Shown here one piece after another: positions 47,115 to 59,429 of a stretch of 64,000 nucleotides of DNA. A program made the position numbers and the translations under genes. The stretch is from Liolophura sinensis (Eukaryota > Mollusca > Polyplacophora > Chitonida > Chitonidae), in the NCBI RefSeq assembly GCF_032854445.1, contig NC_088303.1:16871501-16935500 (forward strand), in the 5' to 3' direction. The notes under the pieces were generated by a model that was given only the letters and a program-made list of their open reading frames with translations, was not told where the DNA came from and did no database searches. How positions within the stretch are numbered: position 1 is the first letter of the stretch; each line of letters starts with the position of its first letter.

Positions 47115-48955
47115 GAGATTTCTGGTATATGATGATTTCCTGAAGACGTGGATTTCTCTTCCTTTATAAGTACATGTACATTTGCCCTACATGTAAGTTG
47201 ATAATCCAATGTAGCTGCTCCAAAATCTTGTTGATCCACTAAAAAGCACTTGTATAATTAGCTTAATGCACAAGTGACGATACCATACTCTGATAAAACT
47301 GAGAGGTCTCATATTGCAAAGTCTCATATTTGAGTCATATAATAGGACAGGATATTTACAAAGTAACACTGTAAGTCTGTAAGTACACAGATTCCAGCCT
47401 TACAAACAAACAAGGCTGAGCAGAGTCAGATTAGTAAAGGGATCTGTGGACACACTCAAAGAAACATGTGGTTTGGGACAACAGGCAGTAGCAATGGGTT
47501 AGTGATAGTATTGCACAGACCATCTGTGTGGATTACAGTGTACATTTACATTTAATCTATCCATCACCAATTAATTAATCTATTAGTATGATGAAAGCCC
47601 AGATGAAATTTCCCACTGTCAAAAGATTCCTGACAACCCTTCTGACTTAGCGCCACAGCTGAAACAGTCAGGGCTGTATTAGAACTTGCGAGCAGAAACA
47701 GCAATCGTTTACTCTAATATATATGGATGAAGGTTGGCTGAGTGGACAGAAGCAAAGGCTTGAGGTAGTGATAAAATAGCACATCAATGGATGTTTGAAT
47801 TGAGATGTAGTCTTTTCTGTCTGGACTTGTAATGAGGCAATACCACTTACAGCAGCGTGTGCAAATGAGATGAGAGGAATGTTAAAACTAGCATTAAGCA
47901 AAAATGTACCGAAACCACAACTAAATGACAGCAGTTATATGTAGCACACTGCAAAACACAACTGAAAAGAGTTGAGGATAAATAGTGTTGTGACACCAAT
48001 CTGGACGAGGAGGTAAAACATAGCATATGCCTGGGCAAAAACAACATCTGATAATAACTGTACGACAATTTTCATTATTATAAATTCTGCTACCTTTCAT
48101 AATTTCACCTTTTATATATTTTTTTATGGCAAATAAAACAAAAACAGAACATATGATCACAAGTTCCAATGACAAACGGAAGGTGGGGGATGATGTGGGG
48201 GTGGTGTGGAGGATGGTGTGGGGGACCTTAGGTGCTATTTTAAAGAGTTTATTCTCACATTTAGCCCACAGTTAGGGTTACATTTCTTATGATGCAACAG
48301 ATGAGTGTAACACTAACACAGAAATGCCACAGTCAATAAAACCTTACCCTTACATAAAGTAGGGCATACATACTAGTATGTTGGTCTGATACGAGAGCGT
48401 GTTCGTATAAGTAAGATCACATTGGTGAGACACCCCTCAATCATTATTCAGAGGCCCTTAGCTTGTCTTAATCTGTTTGCGTAAAACAGCTGGGAGGGGG
48501 GGGGGGTGGGGGGTGGGGATCAGGTACCACAATTCTATTCTGCTTTAGAGTATTGTTATAAAGATTATTTGAAAGCTGGCCGTAGAATGCTGCTAGGTGT
48601 TAGGGTGAAAGTACATCACCACATGTAAGCCTAGATGTGCAGTTCAATTAAATTAAACGATGAGGTCTAGTTTCAACAATTTACGATCCTTCCGTGTTCA
48701 GTTTCTGCCTCTGTTATCCTGGGCTATTCAACTTCGACGTGCTGAAAACTGACCTCAATGCGGTCAATGTTCAGCTAGTTACAAGAGCCACAGGGCAACA
48801 AAACGACCCTGAAATTGTTCCGTGCAAATTTAGCCACATAAGGAAACCAAAAAATGCAAGACAAGCGTATAACCACCACTAATACATGTTGTAGTCAATC
48901 CTTATGTCAAATGATCAGAAGAACGATATGACGTATTAAAATGATTACAGTAATC
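47115..48955. other. 5' intron or flank of CMC2
   Basis: No exon was supported. G-rich stretches at 48181-48230 and 48492-48520 (runs of 6-12 G) could form G-quadruplex structures on the plus strand, about 550-900 bp from CENPN. Confidence 0.4.
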
Positions 48956-49067
48956 AACTCCGCATGCTACCTCGCCCGGCTCCATGCGGTGTGGTCTACG
49001 TCATCACTTCCTGTGTACACAAAGACCGCGCGCCTATTTTAATTTGATCCAACTGTCGACATCAAAA
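48920..49067. promoter_or_regulatory. Probable shared promoter of CMC2 and CENPN
   Basis: This lies just before the CENPN start codon and upstream of CMC2 on the other strand. It is richer in CG dinucleotides than the surroundings (cgcccggc, gaccgcgcgcc). It contains a CRE/ATF-like tacgtcatc (48997-49005), a second tgacgt (48929-48934) and an ETS-type acttcctg (49006-49013). A minus-strand donor-like GAG|gtagca at about 48972 could end the noncoding first exon of CMC2. The motifs are seen directly. Their use is inferred. Confidence 0.5.
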
Positions 49068-52000
49068 ATGCCCGATAAAAACTCTTTGGAAAGAATTGTA
49101 AGTCGGTTTAAAACGACAGAGATTTGTCCAGCATTAGAAAGATGGGGTCATTTAACGCAAGATGATATCAATGAGGTTAAGACTGCAGGAACGAAACAGC
49201 AGATGATCCTAGAAGTTTGTGATCGATGTGTGGTGAGTACGAATATTGAACCCTCGGTGACCTACCTCCTGTTTTCAATGTCATCGGTAACTTCTACACA
49301 ATTAGTAGGTTGTTCTCATTGAAGTTACTTTGTTCAGTGGAAAACTTAACTCAGTGAGGCATTCAAAGTTCATGATTTCATTTTACTTTTGTGATTTGCC
49401 TGACCTTCAAGTATGCTAGTTTTATCGTCCTTTAGTACTATAAAGGACAAGACGAACCTGAGAAGACAGCACCCGACTTGATGCGTACAATGTTAATTTC
49501 GTACTCAGTGCAGGTCCAGGCCAATTGTCTTTGTTATCGAACAAGTGTTGCGCACTTAAAAGGCACCAACCCAAAGACCTGCTTTCCACAGCCACCGCAC
49601 CATCACCATAGGTCCCTATTCAACTTACAATCGATTTATTATAGCCATGAAAGTTTCCACCCTATACACTCATCGGCGATGCCGCCATCTTCCTACTGCT
49701 CCACTATGAAACAGGACTTGCGTGCTCAACATGGCGACAGTCGCCAAGGAGTGTATAGCGTGGATATAACCAGGATACTGGGAACCAGGGATGTCGAAAA
49801 TATCATAGAAGTTTTCAGAACCCATTTGTTACAGTTATATGCGCTTTCTTTTTATTATTTGCCTCAAATAATTCACATTCTCAGCTGTGAAGTTGGTGAT
49901 CAGTAATGTGGCTTTCATGCTTTAATTCATAATGGCATTTAAATGTAGTACATGTAATAATGGTTTCTTTTGTAGGAAAGAGAAGTTGATGAGGAAGCAA
50001 CTGCTGAGTTAGATATAATGTGTAAGTATAACACTAGACCCTAGTCCGACATTGCTCTGATGTTGGGGTTGGCAAAATTTTGTTCGACTGATGATGGCCC
50101 TCAGCATCAGAGAGCGCTCCATTTAAGAACCTGATGAAGTTACCATGGCAGTGTGTCATGGCAATTTTCCATGAAATAGGTTTCTACGGCCTGAAGTTTG
50201 TAGGCACAAGGTGCTCTGATGTTGGTTGGGAGCTATCGTTGACCGACCAAAATTTTGCCAAATCTAACATCAGAGAAATGTCTAAGCAGATCCAGACAAA
50301 GAATCAGTAAGGTGTTAATGGCCAAATTTTGCTTGGAAATTGATGGCTGACTTCAAGTCTGAAATGCCAGACTAGATGGATGTAAAGACCAAATAGAGCA
50401 CGGTGTCAGATGTACTGGGGAAAGTGTTACTACCAGTACAGTTGGCTAGCTCTCCCAACACTTAATTCTGTGACACAGAGCACAATTGGTTCAGCAATGA
50501 ATGAACTTGATTTGTCGGTTTAACAATAATCTGTAGCAATGAGATGAGACGATCTGGTTTCTGAAGTCTCCATCAAATCAGAAACATTCTACTTGATTGT
50601 CTTCTGTTTTACACCAAACAAATGACTAGACTGCATTTGGTCATGTGGGAGATTTGTTTCATATGATTAGCCAGTATTTCACTGCAGTCAATCTCGCTGT
50701 CACCAGCCTGGGCACACAACCCAACGAGTGAAGAATCACTGGCGGATTTTGATTCTGAAAATCAAACATGTTCTGACACCGGCAATGAGTACGTCAAAAG
50801 TCGACAGTTCTCCAAATTGCTGCTGTGATGACAGGTACACTTCATGACCATGGGCTGATCACCAAGACGAGCATCCAAAATCGCCTAGTGCACCATTCAT
50901 GATAGCCTTTTAATATGAAGTGGATCCCTCTCTAATCCAGTCCTCATACCTATCCAGTCTGTCATTGTGGTTTGTGGAGAGATATTCAGGTTTACAGTGT
51001 AGGAATATAACTGTCTTGTGTAATACGGATTTGATGCAAAGCTCAGCTCTTTTGTGTTATTTATTTTACAGGTGATGGCAAATGTCTGAGCACTTTGTAC
51101 ATGAAAATAGTTGAATGATGATGTATCTGTTAACATATACATATCTCTCCCAAAAGTCTCTTGTGCAAAACAGAACTTTGTAGTTATAGTCTACAAGTGT
51201 TCACGTATGGATGATTTTCAAAGTACAGTGACCGATCCCTACTCATTGATAGTGGTATATAAAGTTAGTGTTTTTCTGAAAGTATTGTTTTGTGTTTTTC
51301 ACAGATGTACATCTTCACTCAAAGACGAAAACCTGGAGTGTGTATGAGCTGATTGACCCCAAAGGTACCTGTCCCATAGTCACATTTGCCCACAAATAAT
51401 ACATGTAAATTACAAACATTTGTTCAAGTTAGACCCAATAGCCTATAACATACTTATTACACTCCTATGGTTTTATCATGTAGAGGGAAGATACATACAC
51501 TAGTCAGTGTGTCGATGGATCCTGTGGCTTTCTTGAAGAAAAGATTGGTAATTTCTAGGAATCATTTGCATTTCAGCACTCATGGTGTGGTAATCAGATT
51601 TCGTGCTTCCAGCTGTCAGCTAATCACATATGTTACAGGATACTTGGTTACATTTCATTCTTTGGAAAATCCTGGTCCAGATTTTTCATACCTAGGTGAT
51701 TATTACTGAACCATGCAATATTTCTCATCAGGACCCACTTGGATGAACATAAAAAGTTTGCTTCTTTCAGTTTCGTCAACTGACAAATTAGATTCCTCTG
51801 CAAGCAATTTCTGGAATATATGGATTCCTTTCAAATGTTCAGCCTTGTTAAACAATTTCTGTATCACCTTAAATGTACAAGCACAATTTAAAGGAGAAGA
51901 AAATTTAAATATCAATCAAATATTATTGAAAAGAGTATGTATTTCCTTGCAGGTGCATGCCATAAAAAAATTCTAACATGCACCTCAAGTTGATAAATTA

Positions 52001-55000
52001 TAAATAAAGTCAGCGCCAAAATCGGCTGGGTCTGCTCCATTTTGCCTAAGAACTAGTCCTGAAATCTTCTGTGTGAAGAGGAGAATTGCCGCCAAAGTCC
52101 TGTTCGTACATTTCTGGTAGAACTCTTCTTCTCAAAAGGTAGCGAACAATACGGTTCGTTTTCCACTTGACGATCGGGAAACCGGAATGTTGGATGTAGG
52201 TTCCGAGTTTACACAAACAAGCCGGCAGTTTTAGCGACTCTCATTGGCTGAGAGGCAACACACCTCCAGCATAAATTTAAAGATGGAGGACGTGATGGAC
52301 TCAATTTATGCCAGCTTTGCCATTTTCAGGCGTTAGGTAAATGACAAGGAAAAATGGCAAAATTATGCAGCAGGCACCACCAGATAGAAAAAATGTGCTC
52401 TTTTCAGCCTATAGTGTCATGTTTTTAAGATTTCTTCTCCTTTAATTTTTGGCCCAACATAGGCCATGCTCAATTAAAAATGATAGCAGTTACATGTTCA
52501 TGTATATTAGTATAGCCGTATTTTGTGTTATATTCTGTGTATGAAACTACATCTGTAAATGATGAACAGATTTCCATTAATCTTTTCCATTAATCAGTTT
52601 TAAATTATGGATTTTGATTACATTTACAGAAGAAAAACCAATTAGTGTGAATCCTGCAGTAATACAGTGGAAGTTGGACAAGAAGTTGGGACAGCATTTT
52701 GATGCAGTGAGTGAAACAATAGCTCAAATAGACCAAAGAAACCGGTTTCCTTTTGTATTGTGAGGTTAATTATCTCCAAACTGCATATAAACGTGTGACG
52801 TATAAATAGAGCCTGAAATATGGAAAAAATGGGTTATTCTTAGATGCTTTGCATATCTACTGTAACATCTAGCAAAACAGAAAACTGATACTCTGTGGTT
52901 GAGGCTAAATGAATAAATGAACCCACAGACAGAGTATGTCTGTCTGGATTCCTGACATGAAAGTCCTTCACAATGCTGTACCTAAAAATATGCGTCCATA
53001 TTATTAGTCAATGGTTTATGCAGCTAACCTGGAGTTAATGAAAATTGTGGTGGGAATAATGTATATTTCTTATTAGGATGTTTAATACAAATCATGTCAC
53101 AGATAGCTCAGTGACACTGGCATGTTCTACTGTTTTGGTGACATGCCAAGATTATTTGAGGTAAATGAATGTGTAGATAGAACTGCTTGTTGCAACTGTT
53201 TGATGTAAATGTTTGTGATTGTATAGCAGCTCACCTGATATCATCAAATGGCTGTGTAAATGACTTAAAACATTGAACTTCTGCCATATGTGAAAAATGA
53301 TAGCACGTTTGTGAGTACTGAATGCATATTTGACTTACGCTTCATGAAACTGGGTTGCCAGGATATGGGTGAAATATTGCCAATGTGGCGTTAAGCCATA
53401 ACCATTCCTGAAACTGGGAGCACACATGTTATTTCGCTGTCTCCATTTATTGTCTACCTGCTTATCACACTCTTGAAACATACTATTGCCACCATTGCTT
53501 TATCATTGACAGGTTGTGTGTACGAAGGTTCTGGACAAAGCTGTGTGGATCAGATTGTCTCTGGGACATGGCGTGATGGGCCGTGGCAGTCAGATCAGAT
53601 TCACCAATGATGTTGTCTATATTGTACATTATCCTCGCACTAGCTTCTTCATCGCCACTCCCATCAAAGCTTCGTTTAAGAACAGAGTTACTGAGGTATA
53701 ATGAAGGCAGCTGATGACAATATGTGTTGCATTTACACTCAATTTTAAAATCTTAGATATGTTCTGATAACAAGTTACTGCGTAAAACGACCTTAACTTC
53801 CCTCAGTCCAGGTATCTAGCCTCTGGTTTATGAGGTTAAGAGTTCAAATCCAGCTGTTCCTCAATAAACGATGGCATTATGTCAAGTGTAATGCATTGTT
53901 TTCTTCTTGGCTCTGACCAGTTTCCTCCACTCATAAACCGACTTGTGGTTATACAATTGAAATGTTCTTGAATATAGCATAAAACTCTTATGATAAACAT
54001 GTTACAACAAGTAGTTACCTAAGTTTTCATGTCACTTTAAGATACATGCTGACATAATTGATTTGTTGTTAAAGGATTGAAAAAGTAGAGAAGATATTCA
54101 ACGTTTATCACTTATATAATGTAGTACATAGATCCTCATTGCCATCTTTACAGGTATGTGCATGTTTTGATTGGTTTTAGACAATTGTCTCTATACTGGG
54201 CTACTTCTCCTCCAAAGAGATGCAACTGAAGGGCCATTGTCTGAGCTCCCTGGCTGATATTGCACTTAATAAAAACTCACAGGTAAAGGCAAATCCTCAA
54301 ACTATTAAAGTGTTCATAGCTCATGTAAGTAGGGCTGATAAAAATGTTATTTAAGGTATGTTCATGAACCCTTTCCCAAACTCAGTTTCCTCATTTATGA
54401 TTCAGTCGGGAGAGGTTTTACAAAGTATTTTCTGATTACTGTTATTTAATGTTTCAGAGGGGCCTCTATGGCTGAGTTGGTTTACCTGTCACCAATGCGG
54501 TCGTTGTGAGTTCAAGTCCAGCTCATGCTGGTTTCCTCTCCGGCCGTAAGTGGGAAGGTCTGCAGATGGTCGTGGGTTTCCCCTGGGCTCTGCCCGGTTT
54601 CCTCCGCCATAATGCTGGCCACTGTCGTATAAGCGAAATATTCTTGAGTACGGCATAAAACTAGATAAATAAATTTAATGTTTCAGGTCATCATTGCTTT
54701 GCCTTTCTTACTATTCCATATCTATCCACCATTATAGATCATCTATATACAATTTTTGCTTTTTAATTTGACTCCCAAATGTTGGTGGTTTTACCTGCAA
54801 CTCCGTTTTCCCGTATCCATAAAGCAGACTGCAGTTGTATAAATGAAACATTTTGAGTATCGTAAATCTTCGCAGTTAATGGGATTTTATGGTTTTTAGT
54901 ATCTCAAGTCCTTTATATTTATTCCAGGGTGGGAAAAACTTACCTGGAGACCACACTAATCCACTGACCAGCAGCAGAAGACAGAAAAGAAAAGGTAATA

Positions 55001-56490
55001 ACATGCATTACTACCAAATGCCAAGGCATTACTAGTGAATGATTTGTATGCACAATATAAGGCTGTACTGTCTCTTAAGTGACATTTGTGCCAGAAATAT
55101 GTACACTGACAAACTGACCTGTGCACTTAGACAGTATTGCTCAAATCACAACCGCGGCCTCTGTGGCTCAGTTTGGTTAGCATGCTAGCGCAGCATAATG
55201 GCGGAGGAACCTCTCACCAGTGCGGTCGCTGTGAGTTCAAGTCCAGCTCATGCTGCAGGTCTCGCAGCAACCTGCCGATGGTCGTGGTTTCCCTCTGGTC
55301 TCTACCTGGTTTCCTCCTACCATTTTGCTGGCCGTCGTCATATAAGTGAAATATTCTTGGGCACAGCATAAAACACCAATGAAATAAATAAATAAATAAA
55401 TAAATAGATCGAATCATAACCTTGGACACTCTACCAAGCAGGAGACTTGGTATCCTAGACAGAAATCTTTCCCAGTTATCACTCTGAATAACATGGGATA
55501 ATAAAAGCACTAACATAATCTGATGATGGCTGCCTTCTGCTTTGTTAAAGGGACTGTAAACAGCTTGAAGTGAACTGTTAAACATTACAATTAAATCATA
55601 CTACACATATGAGTGTTATACAAAATGTTTTTATCATTCAAGACATCAAGGCTCTCTCATTTGTTTCTGTTAACAGAAAAAGATGAGGAATTAGGTGAAG
55701 GTGTCACACGAGAGGATGATCCAAAGAGACAGAGAAGAATGGGTGTGTTAGAGAATACATTTGGTCCATATGTCCAGCCTACATTGGAAAAGATTGAATT
55801 CAAGGTATCTATGTTAACCTAGCAAAGTGTGAAATTGATGCTGATGTAAAAAGAACATCCGTATGACGTACACAAGATTTTGCTTAGGTACTATATTATT
55901 CCATGTCAAAACGTTAACCTTCACTTCAGTTTTTTGTTTTGGCATTGATCGTTACAATTGGCTGATAGATGGCAGAATGTTCAGATCTGAGTGACAAAAT
56001 TTCTAATCATTTTGGATTAATTGGGAGTTTTCCACGATTGTTCTTTTTTTTTTGTACATTTTGCTGTTCTTTGCTATTGTAACTGCGGTTGTTAACATGT
56101 TTTCAGAATCCATTTCTTCACATTACCGCATAACTCAGATACAAGTACTATGTCTGTATTTTGTGCTCGTTTCAGCTGGAGACTCAGTTTCGAGGGTTTG
56201 GACTTACACGTGAACAGTCTAGATCAGGGAACGTTTCAAGACTTGAGAGATTTTTCCCTGTGCTGGAGCGGGCATACAATAGAAAGGATGGACCAGAAGT
56301 GTTTCGTTGCCATGTGAAGTTTGAAGGCAAGAGTGTCCTGGAGGGGTTGAGGAACCTTGGGGACAGGGGACTGGCTTCTGTGCCTCTCCCCAAACATTTG
56401 ACTTGTGTCCCATCACGAGCCAAGAATTACTTTATCTTAGGGGATAAGGCAAGACATCCCCGTCCCCAACGCAGCCCAGCCCCGCCATAG
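49068..56490 (+). CDS. CENPN: Centromere protein N
   Basis: This is a kinetochore protein of the CENP-L/N complex that reads CENP-A nucleosomes in vertebrates. Nine coding exons (49068-49232, 49976-50021, 51305-51364, 52630-52706, 53513-53695, 54181-54282, 54928-54994, 55677-55804, 56176-56490) all have AG/GT borders and matching phases, giving 380 residues against 339 in human. The N-terminal pyrin-like region has LERWGHLTQDDINEV, then ELDIMYVHLHSKTKTW, which parallels the human DIIYMQFHQHQKVW as I recall it. The middle has VWIRLSLGHG and FTNDVVYIVHYP (human VWIRIAWG ... YVVYYSQTP). The C-terminal CENP-L-binding part has ENTFGPY, LETQFRGFG, then PLPKHLTCVPSRAKNYF (human LSPLLTCIPNKRMNYF). 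A basic/acidic insert with SSRRQKRK and a proline-rich tail explain the extra length. The start ATG has A at -3. An in-frame upstream ATG at 48984 has poor context. Confidence 0.94.
50043..50290 (+). repeat. Inverted-repeat element (possible MITE) in CENPN intron 2
   Basis: Arms cattgctctgatgttggggt plus tggcaaaattttg (50050-50083) and ccaaaattttgccaaatcta plus acatcagagaaatg (about 50249-50281) are imperfect reverse complements across about 240 bp. There is no coding capacity. Only one copy is in the window. Confidence 0.5.
50290..51300. other. CENPN: CENPN intron 2, remainder
   Basis: I see nothing supportable here beyond intron sequence. Short open frames have no splice context. Confidence 0.45.
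51884..52450. mobile_element. Possible non-autonomous DNA element, ~560 bp, in CENPN intron 3
   Basis: The left end tttaaaggagaagaaaattt (about 51887-51906) and the right end gatttcttctcctttaattt (about 52429-52448) are inverted repeats over about 15 bases. The interior differs from the surrounding intron, with several CG dinucleotides (acgatcgggaaaccggaatg) and an attggctga CCAAT-like box. There is no open frame of note. Confidence 0.5.
52707..53512. other. CENPN: CENPN intron 4
   Basis: No repeat or exon was recognised. Confidence 0.5.
53815..53990 (+). mobile_element. Old, diverged SINE family A-like copy
   Basis: gagttcaaatccagctgttc, ctctgaccagtttcctccac and gaaatgttcttgaatatagc keep the order of the family A landmarks with many changes. 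It lies in CENPN intron 5. Confidence 0.55.
54444..54686 (+). mobile_element. SINE family A with internal deletions and 14-bp target duplication
   Basis: The element at 54458-54672 is flanked by atttaatgtttcag at 54444-54457 and 54673-54686. It has the A-box end ggcctctatggctgagttgg but lacks about 30 bases between the two promoter boxes, plus the gccagcaacc stretch. It lies in CENPN intron 6 in gene sense. Confidence 0.92.
55153..55410 (+). mobile_element. SINE family A, near full length
   Basis: gcggcctctgtggctcagtt, gagttcaagtccagctcatg, cataagtgaaatattcttgg, ending in an (aaat)n tail. The segment tggcttcctctccggccgta is deleted. Possible target repeats tcacaacc / tcataacc are imperfect. 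It lies in CENPN intron 7. Confidence 0.88.
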
Positions 56491-57430
56491 TCACTGTGCT
56501 TGACCACAGGACAAAGTCTCTATTTATTGTTATTCTGATTTGTTTATACAGGAAACACATTTCCAGTTGTATACTTTTAGCCATCAGCATTTTAACCTTT
56601 GCTGCACATATTTTAAGAATCAGATATTGAGCAGTTCGCTGTTCAGCATTCAGTGGACAGGCCGTTTAGATGTTTCGATTTTTACGTGTACATGAATTTT
56701 TTGACAGTTTGTTTTAGTAGAAAAAGAATGAAATGTGCTGTTAACTTGCTTACTGTCCTATAGGTTATGGTTCTGTGAAAACAAAATGTCCAATGAAGTG
56801 AAATCATGTCAGTAGTGTGAGTTTTTAGTTTGGACAAAATGTCTTTTTTATCAGATCTTATCTTTTTTTCTGTATTTTGAATTTTTAACTTGAAAAACAG
56901 TATGGTATTTTAAATTGAAAGATAAGGCCATTTTAAGTAACAGTAAATAATTTTAAAAACTTTTAAATATTAATTTGGTGGAAAAGTTCAGCCACTTCTG
57001 AAACACATGTATATTTAACTTCAAAGATATGTAAGACAGGATTTTTATGTCATCACTCATATTTTACTCATGTATCATCCATGTTGACATTGGTTGACAA
57101 GTTTTAAAGATGCAGTTACATGTACTGTCACACATGCATTCATCCATACTATCCAGAGTTTTTGTGTACATCGGCCTATTTGTTATGGTGCTGTTTGCAG
57201 TTTATAAGTAAAAGAAAATTTGTTGCCTACATCTCAAGTTTGCCTTATTTTTCTTTGATTAACTTTTGGACTATTAATATTACACTATTTCCTTTGGTAT
57301 ATATTTGCTCATCAGATTATTAGAGTGTGCGCTGAAATGCTTTATGTCAATACAGATCAGCGGTCAGGTGCCCAACTATCAAATGCTGGCACACAAGATA
57401 CAGATTCAATCCTGGCCTTCCTGGTAAAGT
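56491..57430 (+). other. 3' region after CENPN
   Basis: AT-rich sequence, likely holding the CENPN 3' UTR. No convincing AATAAA close to the stop was found, so the transcript end is unknown. Confidence 0.4.
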
Positions 57431-57695
57431 GAATGTCCACTCTACTAAGCTTTAGGTGGAGAAGATGGTAATTGAAATATCCACTTTTCCAGGCTTTACG
57501 TGGAGAAGATGGTAACCGGAATGTCCACTCTAACCGACTTCATGTAGTGAAGATGGTAATTGAAATATCCACTCTTCCAAGCTTTACGTGGAGAAAATGG
57601 TAATTGGAGTATCCACTCTAACCGGCTCTATGTAGAGAAGATGGTAATTGAAATATTTCCAGGCTTGACATGGAGAAGATGGTAAACCTATGACT
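57430..57695 (+). repeat. ~45-bp minisatellite
   Basis: Five to six irregular units of ggagaagatggtaattgaaa plus tatccactcttccaagcttt. Confidence 0.85.
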
Positions 57696-58029
57696 TCTTT
57701 CTGGCAAACTACTGAGAGTTTGAACTCACGTGTGATGGCAATCTCAGATCTAGTAACATCTCCCTATACTGACTTATCGCTTAGTCTTAACTAGAGGTGA
57801 CGAAATTTCTACCTTCAGTCCTTTCGTTGACACCTGTTTGGTTTGAGAGGTCAAACCTTTGTATCAATCAAAATCCTTTTTTCACCAACAGTGGGTTAGC
57901 TGAGTATTTCCCTGAACTCCAGATGCACATATAGTTGTTGACAAGCCTTAGAGAATAAATAGAAATGGACATGCTTAAATCCACAGCAGATATGAGAATT
58001 TGACAGTCTCCAATACAGAGATAGTGGCT

Positions 58030-58745
58030 CTACAGATGACCTCAATGAGATTGCATGTGGTGGCTACAGTAAGAGTAGTAACGCTCATATCCACTTGTTC
58101 TCACTTCATATTACCTAGTTACAGATGACCTCAATGAGATTGAATGTGGTGGCTACAGTAAGAGTAGTAACACTCTTATCCACTTGTTCTGACTTCATAT
58201 CACCTAGTTACAGATGACCTCTATGAGATTGAATGTGGTAGCTACAGTAAGAGTAGAAACACTTTTATCCACTTGTTCTGACTTGGTATCACCTAGTTAC
58301 AGATGACCTCAATGAGATTGCATGTGGTGGCTACAGTAAGAGTAAAAACACTCATACCCACTTGTTCTGGCTTGGTATCACCTAGTTACAGATGACCTCA
58401 ATGAGACTGAATGTGGTGGTTACAGTAAGAGTAGTAACATCCATTATCCACTTGTTCTGACTTCATATCACCTAGTTACAGATGACCTCAATGAGATTGA
58501 ATGTGGTGGTTACAGTAAGAGTAGTAACATCCATTATCCACTTGTTCTGACTTCATTTCACCTAGTTACAGATGACCTCAATGAGATTGAATGTGGTGGC
58601 TACAGTAAGAGTAGTAACACTCATATCCACTTGTTCTGACTTCATATCACCTAGTTACAGACGACCTCAATGAGATTGAATGTGGTGGCTACAGTAAGAG
58701 TAGTAACATCCATTATAAACTTGTTCTGACTTCATATCACCTACT
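58030..58745 (+). repeat. 89-bp minisatellite
   Basis: Eight units of about 89 bp contain acagatgacctcaatgagat, ggtggctacagtaagagtag and acttgttctgacttcatatc. Units are 90% or more alike by eye. It lies between CENPN and RPP40, which converge. Confidence 0.93.
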
Positions 58746-59103
58746 TGTTCATGAATAACAACAACCACAATGAAACAGTCGACACAAACGTACCTGGCAC
58801 GTCAACAGCAAGCTAAACTGTTAACCACCATTGTCAATTTAAGATGACCACAATCAGCATTGTCCAGAGAAAATTGGATTGAAACTAAGAAGATGTAGTT
58901 GACTAAAAGGGCAATATATTGTGGGGGAGTCTGAACTTTGATTTTTGTTTTAATAATAAACAGAAGGAACTTTAAGCAACTATTGTGAACAACGAAGATG
59001 ATCTTAATTTTGGGAAGTCCACCGTTGCAAAGGCATCATAGGATTCAAAAATGGAAAATGATATCCGAGTATGTGTGGTTACATTTGTGTGTTCTTTATT
59101 ATT

Positions 59104-59423
59104 CTGTGAGCGGTAGATCTCGGTTCAATCCTGGGTCGAGTCACACCTAAGACCTTAAAAGAGGAAGTTGTAACTTCCTCTCTTGACGTTCAGCTTGAAG
59201 GGGATAGTGCAACGACTGGTTGACCCGTATCAGTATATTGGCTCAGGCGGGGCGGCTTACTTGTCTCCGGTAAGGCGTCTCAGTGAAGCAGTACTAGATA
59301 AAAGAGCGATGGAAATCCGTCCTGCAACAAAGAGGCACGTTACATGCACTCTAAGGATTCCTTCGTCCTCCTATGACTGAAAAATTGTAAGATGTTAGAC
59401 CTCAAGCACTCTCTCACTCACTC
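59104..59423 (+). mobile_element. SINE family B, head partly lost
   Basis: B-box-like ggttcaatcctgggtcgagt, then aagttgtaacttcctctctt, caacgactggttgacccgta and an end cactctctcactcactc. The A-box part is missing or unreadable. Confidence 0.85.
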
Positions 59424-59429
59424 TTTATT

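Noticed and set aside
49478-49906. 142-codon plus-strand open frame in CENPN intron 1
   Set aside because: It is the longest non-repeat frame in that region but has no domain I recognise and no need to be included for CENPN phase. It could be chance or a diverged retroelement piece.
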